Shown here: piece by piece, positions 15,182 through 22,822 of the stretch
Position numbering within the stretch: the first letter of the stretch is position 1
Layout of the letters: every line of letters starts with the position of its first letter
Assembly: GCA_045615505.1 (NCBI GenBank)
Contig: JAZLEZ010000054.1
Location: forward strand, 1-25,179
Length of the DNA: 25,179 bases
Direction of reading: 5' to 3'
Origin: JAZLEZ01 sp045615505
GTDB taxonomy: Bacteria > Spirochaetota > Spirochaetia > Sphaerochaetales > Sphaerochaetaceae
Position numbers and translations under genes: made by a program
The notes under the pieces: model-generated
Database searches by the model: none
What the model saw: the letters and a program-made list of their open reading frames with translations, nothing else
Told to the model about the DNA's origin: nothing

Positions 15182-16527
15182 CAATAATATTTTGCAATAA
15201 TTGCCTTAATGCTTCTCATACGCATATCTAGCTCTTCCTTGTCCTTTGCTTCAACAATAAGGCGGAGGAAAGGCTCGGTATTTGATTTTCTTACACTGAA
15301 CCACCATGAGGAGAATTCAATCCTGTAACCGTCAAAATCAAGTATTCTTTCCGGATTCTGAGAAACAAAAGTGTCATGGATTTCCCTGATACATTCATCT
15401 TTGCAGTCAAGTTTGAAGTTAACCTCTCCGCTGTTGGCATAGACTACAAGTTTGTCGATGAAATTGCTGATTGAAGAACCGGCTTTTTTCATCTTGACAG
15501 CTGTCTGCAACACCAGAAGTGATGCAAGAATACCGCTGTCACAGTTGTTGAAATCTCTGAAGTAGTAATGTCCGGCAAGTTCTCCGCCGAAAATACAACC
15601 AAGCTCCCTGATTTTTGTCTTTGCATAAGCATGCCCGACTTTCCAGATTACAACATCGGTCGCACCCTGTCTTGCAAGATATTCAGTTGTAGAACGGGAT
15701 GTTCTGATATCCACATAGATTGAACCTTTTTCTTGGGAAAGATAATAATCTCCGATAATTGATGTTGTAAAATCCGGCTGAATAAAACGACCCTTATCGT
15801 CAATGAAAAGAACTCTGTCGGCATCTCCGTCATAGATTATTCCGCAATCGCTGTGATTCTCAATGACAGCTTTTTCGAGCTGCTCGCAGTTCTTTTCTTC
15901 AAGAGGATTGGGAGCATGATTCGGAAATGTTCCGTCAAGAACATCATTGATGTAGTGAATATTCTCTGAATCCCCGAACAGTTTGTGAACAAACAAAGAA
16001 CTCATACCGTTTGAACAGTCTATTGTGATATCCATTGCGGAAAGGTCGGGCAGAAACTGTTTCTGATAGGCAATGTAATCATCGTAAATGTCTTTTTTGA
16101 TGATAGTCCCCTTCTTTGTTGCAGGAACAACCTTACCCTCATTAACCATCTTTTCCAGATCTTTCAAACCTGTATCCCCACCTACAGGAACGGCCTTGGT
16201 TCTGGAAATCTTCATTCCGTTGTATTCCTTAGGATTGTGGCTGGCTGTAATCTGTACCGAAGCATCGGCATTGAGTTTTACAGTTGCATAATAAACAAGC
16301 GGAGTTGTTGCAAGACCTATATCCCAGACATCAACACCGGCATCGGTAATACCCTTTGCAAGATTTTCAAAGATTTCATCACTTGAAAGTCTGACATCCC
16401 TTCCGACTACAACATATTTGCACGGAAGAAGCTCAGGCAGAAAATAACCTACCTTATAAGCTGTTTCTTTGTCAAAATCCCGACCATATATGCCGCGGAT
16501 ATCATAAGCATGAAAAGCACCCATCAT
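15181..16527 (-). CDS. Phosphomannomutase/phosphoglucomutase
   Basis: Alpha-D-phosphohexomutase that interconverts hexose-1- and hexose-6-phosphates (mannose and/or glucose). The catalytic phosphoserine is Ser96 in TASHNP (94-99). The magnesium site is DGDADR at 233-238, the sugar-specificity loop GELAGH at 315-320, and the phosphate-binding loop RKSNTEPFLRL is near 410-420. The GELAGH loop resembles the GEMSGH of dual-specificity PMM/PGM enzymes. Length is 448 residues, typical. Two ATG codons occur in a row at 16527 and 16524; AGAGGTG just upstream overlaps the stop of the preceding gene. Its glucose-1-phosphate product would feed glgC, although the two loci are about 11 kb apart. Confidence 0.92.
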   Translation of the reverse strand: MMGAFHAYDIRGIYGRDFDKETAYKVGYFLPELLPCKYVVVGRDVRLSSDEIFENLAKGITDAGVDVWDIGLATTPLVYYATVKLNADASVQITASHNPKEYNGMKISRTKAVPVGGDTGLKDLEKMVNEGKVVPATKKGTIIKKDIYDDYIAYQKQFLPDLSAMDITIDCSNGMSSLFVHKLFGDSENIHYINDVLDGTFPNHAPNPLEEKNCEQLEKAVIENHSDCGIIYDGDADRVLFIDDKGRFIQPDFTTSIIGDYYLSQEKGSIYVDIRTSRSTTEYLARQGATDVVIWKVGHAYAKTKIRELGCIFGGELAGHYYFRDFNNCDSGILASLLVLQTAVKMKKAGSSISNFIDKLVVYANSGEVNFKLDCKDECIREIHDTFVSQNPERILDFDGYRIEFSSWWFSVRKSNTEPFLRLIVEAKDKEELDMRMRSIKAIIAKYY

Positions 16528-16983
16528 TCACCTCTTATCAATAAATTGAATAAATTCCTGTTCGCGAAGTATTTCCATGATAATAAATACATCTTTTCCC
16601 AATCCTATCTTGAAAGCAGTCTGAACAAATTTTTCTGCAAATTTTCCGGCTTTCCTGAAATCATTTTTCTTTCCGTCGCAATACTTTTTGGCAGATGAAA
16701 CGGTAACTTTTTCAACTGATGTAACATCTTTCACATTGAAAGAACCTTCAAATTTTACATATTTGTAATTTTTCGGAGGATTTACCTTAAACCCCAAAAC
16801 TGTATGTTCCTTTTCAAAATCTTCAAAATAAAAAGTATCTCCTATTTTATACAGAAAGAGTGAATTTTTTGAAATCCTGTTTGAATCTCCGTAAAAAAGG
16901 ACAATTGTTCTCCACTCAATATGACCACCCCTCTTATCTTCGAGGTCTTTTAAAAATTTCTCAACTGAAGCATTATTATCCAT
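16528..16983 (-). CDS. Uncharacterised 151-residue cytosolic protein
   Basis: I do not recognise this protein. It begins MDNNASVEKFLKDLEDKRGG, has no signal peptide or membrane helix, and is lysine-rich with many aromatic residues in its middle (for example YKIGDTFYFEDFEKEH). The frame runs open upstream through the tRNA to 17112, but AGGAG lies eight bases before the ATG at 16983, so that is the start. Its stop is immediately followed by the ATG of the phosphohexomutase, which makes it the first gene of a three-gene unit with the mutase and the RlmK-like enzyme. It sits just beyond the tRNA-Asn terminator, so it should have its own promoter, which I could not identify clearly. Confidence 0.8.
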   Translation of the reverse strand: MDNNASVEKFLKDLEDKRGGHIEWRTIVLFYGDSNRISKNSLFLYKIGDTFYFEDFEKEHTVLGFKVNPPKNYKYVKFEGSFNVKDVTSVEKVTVSSAKKYCDGKKNDFRKAGKFAEKFVQTAFKIGLGKDVFIIMEILREQEFIQFIDKR

Positions 16984-17035
16984 CCGATACTTCTCCTGTA
17001 TAGTAAATATAACAGAAACTCTCTTCTTAATAAAC

Positions 17036-17064
17036 AAAAAAGGCAGGTTTGAATAAACCTGCCT
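17036..17064 (-). terminator. Rho-independent terminator after tRNA-Asn
   Basis: AGGCAGGTTT (17041-17050) and AAACCTGCCT (17055-17064) form a perfect 10-bp stem with a 4-base loop. On the minus strand the stem runs directly into a T-run (17040-17036), so it ends the tRNA transcript. Confidence 0.9.
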
Positions 17065-17066
17065 AG

Positions 17067-17139
<73 letters not shown>

Positions 17140-17161
17140 ATGTGTTCAGCGAACAAAGATG

Positions 17162-17190
17162 ACTTTACTGTAATTGAAGAAATTAGTCAA
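17162..17190 (-). promoter_or_regulatory. tRNA-Asn promoter
   Basis: TTGACT (17190-17185) and TAAAGT (17167-17162) on the minus strand have exactly 17-base spacing, about 22 bases before the mature tRNA. The -35 lies directly after the stop of the lipoprotein gene. Confidence 0.6.
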
Positions 17191-17772
17191 TCAGTTTTTA
17201 TCGCTGTTCTTTTTCTTCAGTGAAATACAGTAATAAGCTATTGCTACACCGATAAGACCAATTGCCACAAGAATTACGATAAGAACAAAGTTTGAACTTT
17301 CCGCTTTATTCTCAACTGCCTGAACAACTTTATCAGTTGCCTTCTGACTTTCATTCCTGACTTCTTTCTCAACAGTCTTTGCACTGTCGGAAACCTTATC
17401 ACCTATTTTCTCGGCGGTGTCCTGTGTTTTTTTCCCGAGATTGCTCAGAACATCAGACAGGGAATTTGCCCCTTTTTTCGAAACATCTGATACTTTATCA
17501 GCAACCTTTTCAGCCGTATTAACAACAGCATCTTTAACATCATAGGCAATATCTGCAGTTTTGTTTTCTGCTTTATGTCCGGCATCCTCTACAGTTGATG
17601 CAACATCCTTAACCCAGTCAGATACATCACTTGTTTTCTTTTCAGTCCATTCCGTAATGGATGATTTTGTACTTGACGGGACATACAGACCATCCTGACC
17701 TTCCAAAGTACTGCAACTAAAAAAAGAAAAAAACATTAAAATCAACAGAATAAATACAGAAATTCTTTTCAT
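17191..17772 (-). CDS. LEA-like helical lipoprotein with C-terminal membrane anchor
   Basis: A 193-residue protein of unknown function. A signal peptide ends in a lipobox with Cys20 (FFSFFSC). Residues about 40-158 are an almost uninterrupted amphipathic, Ala/Lys/Asp/Val-rich helix with repeated units such as AEKVADKVSDVSKK, AEKIGDKVSDSAKT and ATDKVVQAVENKAE. The pattern resembles the 11-residue repeats of group 3 LEA or apolipoprotein-like proteins. Residues 161-183 form a strong transmembrane helix followed by a basic tail, KKKNSDKN. Both ends are thus membrane-attached. AAGGAG lies about six bases before the ATG at 17772; an upstream start in the same frame at 17808 lacks such a site. It appears to be a single-gene unit upstream of tRNA-Asn. 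Confidence 0.85.
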   Translation of the reverse strand: MKRISVFILLILMFFSFFSCSTLEGQDGLYVPSSTKSSITEWTEKKTSDVSDWVKDVASTVEDAGHKAENKTADIAYDVKDAVVNTAEKVADKVSDVSKKGANSLSDVLSNLGKKTQDTAEKIGDKVSDSAKTVEKEVRNESQKATDKVVQAVENKAESSNFVLIVILVAIGLIGVAIAYYCISLKKKNSDKN

Positions 17773-17808
17773 TAAAAACTCCTTATGTTTGTCATTATAA
17801 TATAACAC

Positions 17809-17844
17809 AAAAAAAAGGTTCTACAAAAACAAAGTAGAACCTTT
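17809..17844 (-). terminator. Rho-independent terminator of the 56-residue protein gene
   Basis: AAAGGTTCTAC (17814-17824) and GTAGAACCTTT (17834-17844) pair over 11 bp with a 9-base loop. On the minus strand the stem continues into an eight-base T-run (17816-17809, overlapping the stem end). It lies 18 bases after the stop codon. Confidence 0.85.
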
Positions 17845-17862
17845 CTTTATCGCAAAAGAGCC

Positions 17863-18033
17863 TTACATCAAGTCCTTAGGTTTACGGGCTGTGTTACCGG
17901 TCTTTGTACAATATGCTAAATGATGAAGCTTACCGTTTTCAAACACTGATTTTGTTTTAATCTGACCGCCCCAGCGGCTTGTTAGAATTTTTTCACCTTC
18001 ACGGCGAGCGTTCTTTGATACAGCACCTGCCAT
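17863..18033 (-). CDS. Small basic protein of 56 residues, unrecognised
   Basis: Translated from the minus strand it begins MAGAVSKNARREGEKILTS and ends TGNTARKPKDLM. It is basic (about twelve Lys/Arg against four acidic residues), with one cysteine, no signal peptide and no membrane helix. Expression signals are unusually good: promoter TTGACT-17-TATATT, GGAGGAG seven bases before the ATG, and a strong terminator 18 bases after the stop. That pattern suits an abundant ribosome- or nucleic-acid-associated protein. I compared it by eye with bL28, bL31, bL32, bL33, bL35 and bTHX and saw no convincing match. The reading frame is short but its signals make it real. Confidence 0.85.
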   Translation of the reverse strand: MAGAVSKNARREGEKILTSRWGGQIKTKSVFENGKLHHLAYCTKTGNTARKPKDLM

Positions 18034-18069
18034 AATACGACTCCTCCAATAATTCTGTTTAACGATGGT

Positions 18070-18098
18070 AATATACCTTAAAGGTATCTTTTAGTCAA
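18070..18098 (-). promoter_or_regulatory. Strong promoter of the 56-residue protein gene, with internal palindrome
   Basis: TTGACT (18098-18093) and TATATT (18075-18070) with 17-base spacing, a near-consensus housekeeping promoter. Between and partly under them lies the perfect 15-bp palindrome ATACCTTAAAGGTAT (18073-18087), well placed for a repressor to block polymerase. Confidence 0.75.
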
Positions 18099-18103
18099 AC
18101 ACT

Positions 18104-18430
18104 ATGTTGCATAAAACTTTACGAAATTATATTTTCATCTATGTGAACAGACATATTTTGCGAAAAATTTATCTTTTCCCCGTCCGTTTTTACAAACGGT
18201 TCATTTCTCCTGCGATAAATCCACACTGCATTTACAGCCCCACCTGCTCAGCTTATTTCATACAGGCAGTGGAAAAATTCGGAATAATACGCGGAACAAT
18301 CATGGGTATTGCAAGAATACTCAGATGCTCAAAACACTACCTTGGCGGTGAAGATTTCGTACCGGATACTTGGTCTTTAAGGATTATCCGGGATAAATTC
18401 ACCCTTTTCAGAAGAAACTTCAGGAAATAA
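18104..18430 (+). CDS. yidD: Membrane protein insertion efficiency factor YidD
   Basis: Small membrane-associated protein that assists YidC-dependent membrane insertion. The family core VRFYKRFISPAINPHCIYSPTCSAYFIQAVEKFGIIRG is followed by ILRCSKHYLGGEDFVP, matching YidD including its conserved cysteines. Length of 108 residues is slightly long because of about 25 extra residues at the N terminus, rich in basic and hydrophobic positions (amphipathic). There is no Shine-Dalgarno sequence before the ATG at 18104. In many bacteria yidD lies next to rnpA and yidC; here it is alone, divergent from the 56-residue protein gene, and its 3' end overlaps that of udk by 11 bases. Confidence 0.92.
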   Translation: MLHKTLRNYIFIYVNRHILRKIYLFPVRFYKRFISPAINPHCIYSPTCSAYFIQAVEKFGIIRGTIMGIARILRCSKHYLGGEDFVPDTWSLRIIRDKFTLFRRNFRK

Positions 18431-19031
18431 CTTCCCTGATGTAGGAAGACAGAACTTTAAGAGCATTCTCATTATAACCACCCTCAGGAATGATGATATC
18501 CGCATATTCCTTGGAAGGCTCTATAAACTCATAATGACCGGGTCTTACAACTTCCATATACTGCTTGATGACACTCTCTACAGTTCTACCACGTTCATTT
18601 ATGTCACGCTGAAGTCTTCTTATGAACCTGATATCCGCAGGTGTATCAACGAAAATTTTCAGATCCATAAGATCCCGTAACCTCGGGTCATACAATACCA
18701 TAAGCCCGTCAATGATAATAACAGGAGCAGGATCAATGTGTACGGTCTCTGTCATTCTGGAATGAGAAACATAATCATATTGCGGCATTTCTATGGAATT
18801 ACCTTTTTTCAGTTCCCTAAGCTGACTGCACAAAAGGTCTGTGTCAAAAGCATCCGGACGGTCAAAATTGAAAGCGGTAATATTTGAATTATTCACATAG
18901 GATGCACTTTTGTAGTAATTGTCCTGTGAAATATAGACGAATCTGTCTGTAATCTCGGATACTTTTCTGACAACCGTAGTTTTTCCGCTACCGCTTCCGC
19001 CTGTTATTCCAATGATTCTGACTTTGCCCAT
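18420..19031 (-). CDS. udk: Uridine kinase
   Basis: Phosphorylates uridine or cytidine to the monophosphate in pyrimidine salvage. The P-loop GGSGSGKT is at residues 11-18, ISQDNYYKS follows, and the lid/substrate region RRLQRDINERGRTVESVIKQY leads to RPGHYEFIEPSKEYADIIIP, all diagnostic of Udk. Length is 203 residues, typical. The frame is open upstream to 19097, but the ATG at 19031, two codons after a lepA-end overlap region, yields the normal N terminus MGKVRIIGITGG; only one base separates it from the lepA stop. Last gene of the rplY-udk operon. Confidence 0.94.
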   Translation of the reverse strand: MGKVRIIGITGGSGSGKTTVVRKVSEITDRFVYISQDNYYKSASYVNNSNITAFNFDRPDAFDTDLLCSQLRELKKGNSIEMPQYDYVSHSRMTETVHIDPAPVIIIDGLMVLYDPRLRDLMDLKIFVDTPADIRFIRRLQRDINERGRTVESVIKQYMEVVRPGHYEFIEPSKEYADIIIPEGGYNENALKVLSSYIREVIS

Positions 19032-19032
19032 A

Positions 19033-20850
19033 CTATTCTCTTTCCTCATCTTTGGTTTTAAGAACAGCAAGGAATGCGCTCTGGGGAATTTCAACATTAC
19101 CCACGAGTTTCATTCGCTTCTTTCCTTCCTTCTGTTTCTCGAGCAGTTTTCTCTTTCTTGTTATATCACCGCCGTAGCATTTAGCCGTAACATCCTTTCT
19201 GAATGCATTGATAGTCTCTCTGGCAATAATATTTCCTCCGATTGCAGCCTGAATGGGAATCTTGAACTGATGCCGGGGAATCTCATCCTGAAGTCTTTCA
19301 CATACCTGACGGCCTCTCTGTGCAGCATTGTCCTTAAAAACAAGCTGAGACAATGCATCAACCGGCTCTCCGTTAACCAAAATATCCATTCTTACAAGAT
19401 TTGTCTTTTTATAACCTGTAACCTCGTAATCAAACGAAGCATAACCGCGTGAAATCGATTTGAGTCTGTCATAGAACTCAAAAAGCACCTCTGAAAGCGG
19501 CATATCATAAATAAGCTCGACCCTCTTTTCATCTATGTAAGTCAGAGATGTCTGAACTCCTCTTTTTTCCATACAAAGCGTGATAATGGATCCCAGATAT
19601 ACGGCAGGAGTGATAATTGAAGCCCTGATGTACGGTTCCTCTGAAAAATCTATACGAACCTGTTCCGGATAATCCAATGGATTATCAATCTCCATAACAT
19701 CTCCGTTTGTCATATGAACAAGATACTTAACCGACGGGCTGGTGAAAACAATTGACAGATCAAACTCTCTTTCTATTCTCTCCTGCACGACTTCAAGGTG
19801 CAGCAAACCTAGAAAACCGCATCTGAAGCCCTGTCCCAAAGCCGCAGAATTGCATTTTTCATATACAAGAGATGCATCATTCAGTTTAAGGCGTTCGATG
19901 GCCTCCAATAACAATTCATAATCATTGGAATCAACAGGATAGATTGAAGAGAAAACAACAGGTTTGACATCTTTAAATCCTTCACAGGGGTTTTCAGCCG
20001 GATTTGAAGCCAGTGTAACAGTATCGCCTACTCTGATATCACTTATCGTCTTTATACCTGCTATGAAATAGCCTACATCGCCGGCTTCCAGACAGTTTCT
20101 CTTTACAAGATCCAACTGAAAGATTCCCAACTGTTCAATGGAATATACGGCCTTGCTGTTCATGAACATAATACTGTCACCGGGCTTTACACTTCCGTCA
20201 AAAATCCTGAAATGTACAATAACACCTCGATAAGGATCATAGTGAGAATCAAAAATAAGAGCTTTAAGCGGCTTTTCAGCTTTGCCTGTCGGAGCAGGAA
20301 TATAGTTGACGATTGCTTCATAAAGTTCCTCAACACCCTCACCTGTTTTGGCACTTACCTTAACAGTCATATCCGGATCAAGTCCCAAATCATGATTAAT
20401 CTGATTAAGACAGGAAGGAATATCGGCACTTGCAAGATCGATTTTGTTGATTACCGGAATAACTTCAAGATTGTGCTCCATAGCCATGTACAGATTTGCG
20501 AGGGTTTGGGCCTCAACACCCTGACTTGCGTCTATGAGCAAAAGAGCTCCTTCGCAGGAACTTATCGCTCTTGAAACCTCATAAGAGAAGTCAACATGAC
20601 CCGGAGTATCAACCAGATTAAGCTCATAAAACTCACCGTTTTTTGCAGTATAAGGAATTGTAACAGCCTGACTTTTGATTGTAATTCCACGCTCACGCTC
20701 AATATCCATATTGTCCAGAATCTGAGTCTGAGCAGGACCCCTGCTTGTAATCAGGCGTGCTTTTTCAATAAAACGATCGGCAAGTGTGGACTTGCCGTGA
20801 TCGATGTGAGCAATAATACAGAAATTTCTTTTGTGTTCAGAGTCAACCAT
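19033..20850 (-). CDS. lepA: Elongation factor 4 (LepA)
   Basis: Translational GTPase that acts on stalled or mispositioned ribosomes. The G1 motif AHIDHGKST is at residues 14-22, switch region RERGITIKSQAV and G3 DTPGHVDFSYEV follow, and NKIDL is G4. LepA-specific features are the GFRCGFLGLLHLEVVQERIE stretch and the C-terminal domain with AKCYGGDITRKRKLLEKQKEGKKRMK. Length of 605 residues matches the family. The ATG lies two bases after the ftsH stop and lacks a good Shine-Dalgarno sequence, so translation probably depends on coupling with ftsH. Confidence 0.97.
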   Translation of the reverse strand: MVDSEHKRNFCIIAHIDHGKSTLADRFIEKARLITSRGPAQTQILDNMDIERERGITIKSQAVTIPYTAKNGEFYELNLVDTPGHVDFSYEVSRAISSCEGALLLIDASQGVEAQTLANLYMAMEHNLEVIPVINKIDLASADIPSCLNQINHDLGLDPDMTVKVSAKTGEGVEELYEAIVNYIPAPTGKAEKPLKALIFDSHYDPYRGVIVHFRIFDGSVKPGDSIMFMNSKAVYSIEQLGIFQLDLVKRNCLEAGDVGYFIAGIKTISDIRVGDTVTLASNPAENPCEGFKDVKPVVFSSIYPVDSNDYELLLEAIERLKLNDASLVYEKCNSAALGQGFRCGFLGLLHLEVVQERIEREFDLSIVFTSPSVKYLVHMTNGDVMEIDNPLDYPEQVRIDFSEEPYIRASIITPAVYLGSIITLCMEKRGVQTSLTYIDEKRVELIYDMPLSEVLFEFYDRLKSISRGYASFDYEVTGYKKTNLVRMDILVNGEPVDALSQLVFKDNAAQRGRQVCERLQDEIPRHQFKIPIQAAIGGNIIARETINAFRKDVTAKCYGGDITRKRKLLEKQKEGKKRMKLVGNVEIPQSAFLAVLKTKDEERE

Positions 20851-20852
20851 GA

Positions 20853-22814
20853 TTATGTAAGATCGGTATTTTTTTCTTCAATTTCTTCAAATCCAAGCAG
20901 AGCACGGACTTCCCTGTCATCCAGAGTCTCTTTTGCAATAAGCTCATTGGCAAGCAAATCAAGCTGGTCCTTATGTTCCGACAGGATTTTCTTTGCATTC
21001 TTCATACATGAATCAAGTATGGAGTTCATTTCCGAATCAATCTTTTTAGCAGTATCTTCCGAAAAATCCTTATGCTGGGCAATCTCACGGCCCAAAAATA
21101 AAGGTTCTCCTTCGCTTCCCAGTGATACAAAACCAAGCTTACTCATTCCCCATTCAGTAACCATTCTTCTTGCAATTTCAGTTGCCTGTTTGATATCCGA
21201 ACTGGGACCCGTAGAAGTCTGTCCGTTAAGTATTTCCTCTGCAACATAACCGCCCATGGCCATTGTTATATGCGAGAGAAGAGTACTCTTCTTCAGGTAG
21301 GAAGTATCCTCCTCTGGAAGACCCATTGTAACTCCACCGGCATTACCGTGCGGAATAATCGTTACTTTGTAAAGAGGATCAAGGTCAGGAAGATAGTAGA
21401 AAAGAAGCGCATGACCGCTTTCATGATATGCAGTGAGCATTTTATCCTTGTCGTTCATGACATGGCTCTTTCTTGCAACACCCAAAACCATCTTGTCCCG
21501 TGCCATTTCAAAATCCTGCATTGATACTTTTTTGCGTTTTTGTCTGGTAGCAAAGAGAGCGGCTTCGTTTACCAGATTTGCAAGATCAGCACCTGAAGCC
21601 CCGCTTGTTGCCCTTGCTATTCTTCTTAAATCAACCTTGTCGTCAAGTTTGATTTTATTGGCATGAATTTTGAGAATATCCTCTCTTTCCTGAATATCCG
21701 GAAGAGAAATGGCAACCTGTCTGTCAAAACGCCCCGGTCTCAGAAGAGCAGGATCCAGAACATCAGCTCTGTTTGTTGCAGCAATTACTATGACTCCGCT
21801 GGATGTGTCAAAACCATCCATTTCAACAAGAATCTGATTGAGTGTCTGCTCTCTTTCATCATGTCCGCCGCCAAGTCCGCTTCCTCTTGATCGACCTACA
21901 GCATCGATTTCATCAATGAACAGAATACAAGGTGCATGCTTTCTTCCCTGATCAAACAAGTCTCTGACACGAGCAGCACCCATACCCACAAACATTTCAA
22001 CAAAATCCGAACCGGATGTATGGAAAAAAGATACTCCTGCTTCACCGGCAACAGCTTTGGCAAGCAATGTTTTTCCTGTTCCCGGAGGACCTACAAGCAG
22101 AACACCTTTGGGAATTTTGGCTCCGATATCGGTAAACTTCTTGGGATTCTTCAGAAAATCAACAACTTCCTCAAGTTCGAATTTAGCCTCTTTCTGACCG
22201 GCAACATCTGCGAATTTTACTTTGATTTCCTTATCCGTGTACTGTTTTGCATGGCTCTTGCCGTACTGCATCATCTGTCCGCCGGCTGCATTCCTCATAA
22301 GTACGATTGTGAATCCTATGAAGATAATCCACGGTAAAAATTCAATGATGATGGCAAATAAAGACATCTCCATTTCGGATCCCTTAACATCCACATTTTT
22401 TTCTTCAAGAAGACTCAGAAGTTCATCGTCTCTGTAAGGAATCCTTGTTTTGTATGAATTGCCGTCGGAAGCTACGAATTCTATGATTGTACCGTCCTTT
22501 ATATTCACTTTCTCGACTCTGTTGTTCTCTACGATTGTCTTGAATGTTGAATAAGTTACTTCAGTTGCAGAAGAACGGTTATTGAAAAGCGACAATGTAA
22601 AAAGTGTAACAACAATTGCAAAAGCAAACAGCCCGAAACGGTTTTTCCCGGATTTCAGCGGATTCTGAGGATTATTCTCAGGTTTCTTAAAATTGTCGGA
22701 TTTTACATCTTTAGCTTTCTTCTGTTTTGAAGAACCCGGTTTGAAGTCTTCATTTTTAGGATGCCAATAAGCATCGGAATTCTTTTCTTTTTCTTTCTTC
22801 TTATCTTCGTCCAT
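20853..22814 (-). CDS. ftsH: ATP-dependent zinc metalloprotease FtsH
   Basis: Membrane-bound AAA+ protease that degrades misassembled membrane proteins and some regulators. TM helices at about residues 59-77 and 151-173 flank a small periplasmic domain. Walker A GPPGTGKT is at 242-249, Walker B ILFIDEID at 297-304, the second region of homology includes TNRADVLDPALLRPGRFDR, and the zinc site HESGH is at 464-468. Length is 653 residues. The N terminus before the first helix is long and very highly charged (about 58 residues, many Lys/Asp/Glu/Asn), whereas E. coli FtsH has almost none. The start is eight bases after the tilS stop. Confidence 0.97.
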   Translation of the reverse strand: MDEDKKKEKEKNSDAYWHPKNEDFKPGSSKQKKAKDVKSDNFKKPENNPQNPLKSGKNRFGLFAFAIVVTLFTLSLFNNRSSATEVTYSTFKTIVENNRVEKVNIKDGTIIEFVASDGNSYKTRIPYRDDELLSLLEEKNVDVKGSEMEMSLFAIIIEFLPWIIFIGFTIVLMRNAAGGQMMQYGKSHAKQYTDKEIKVKFADVAGQKEAKFELEEVVDFLKNPKKFTDIGAKIPKGVLLVGPPGTGKTLLAKAVAGEAGVSFFHTSGSDFVEMFVGMGAARVRDLFDQGRKHAPCILFIDEIDAVGRSRGSGLGGGHDEREQTLNQILVEMDGFDTSSGVIVIAATNRADVLDPALLRPGRFDRQVAISLPDIQEREDILKIHANKIKLDDKVDLRRIARATSGASGADLANLVNEAALFATRQKRKKVSMQDFEMARDKMVLGVARKSHVMNDKDKMLTAYHESGHALLFYYLPDLDPLYKVTIIPHGNAGGVTMGLPEEDTSYLKKSTLLSHITMAMGGYVAEEILNGQTSTGPSSDIKQATEIARRMVTEWGMSKLGFVSLGSEGEPLFLGREIAQHKDFSEDTAKKIDSEMNSILDSCMKNAKKILSEHKDQLDLLANELIAKETLDDREVRALLGFEEIEEKNTDLT

Positions 22815-22822
22815 TTATTCAA

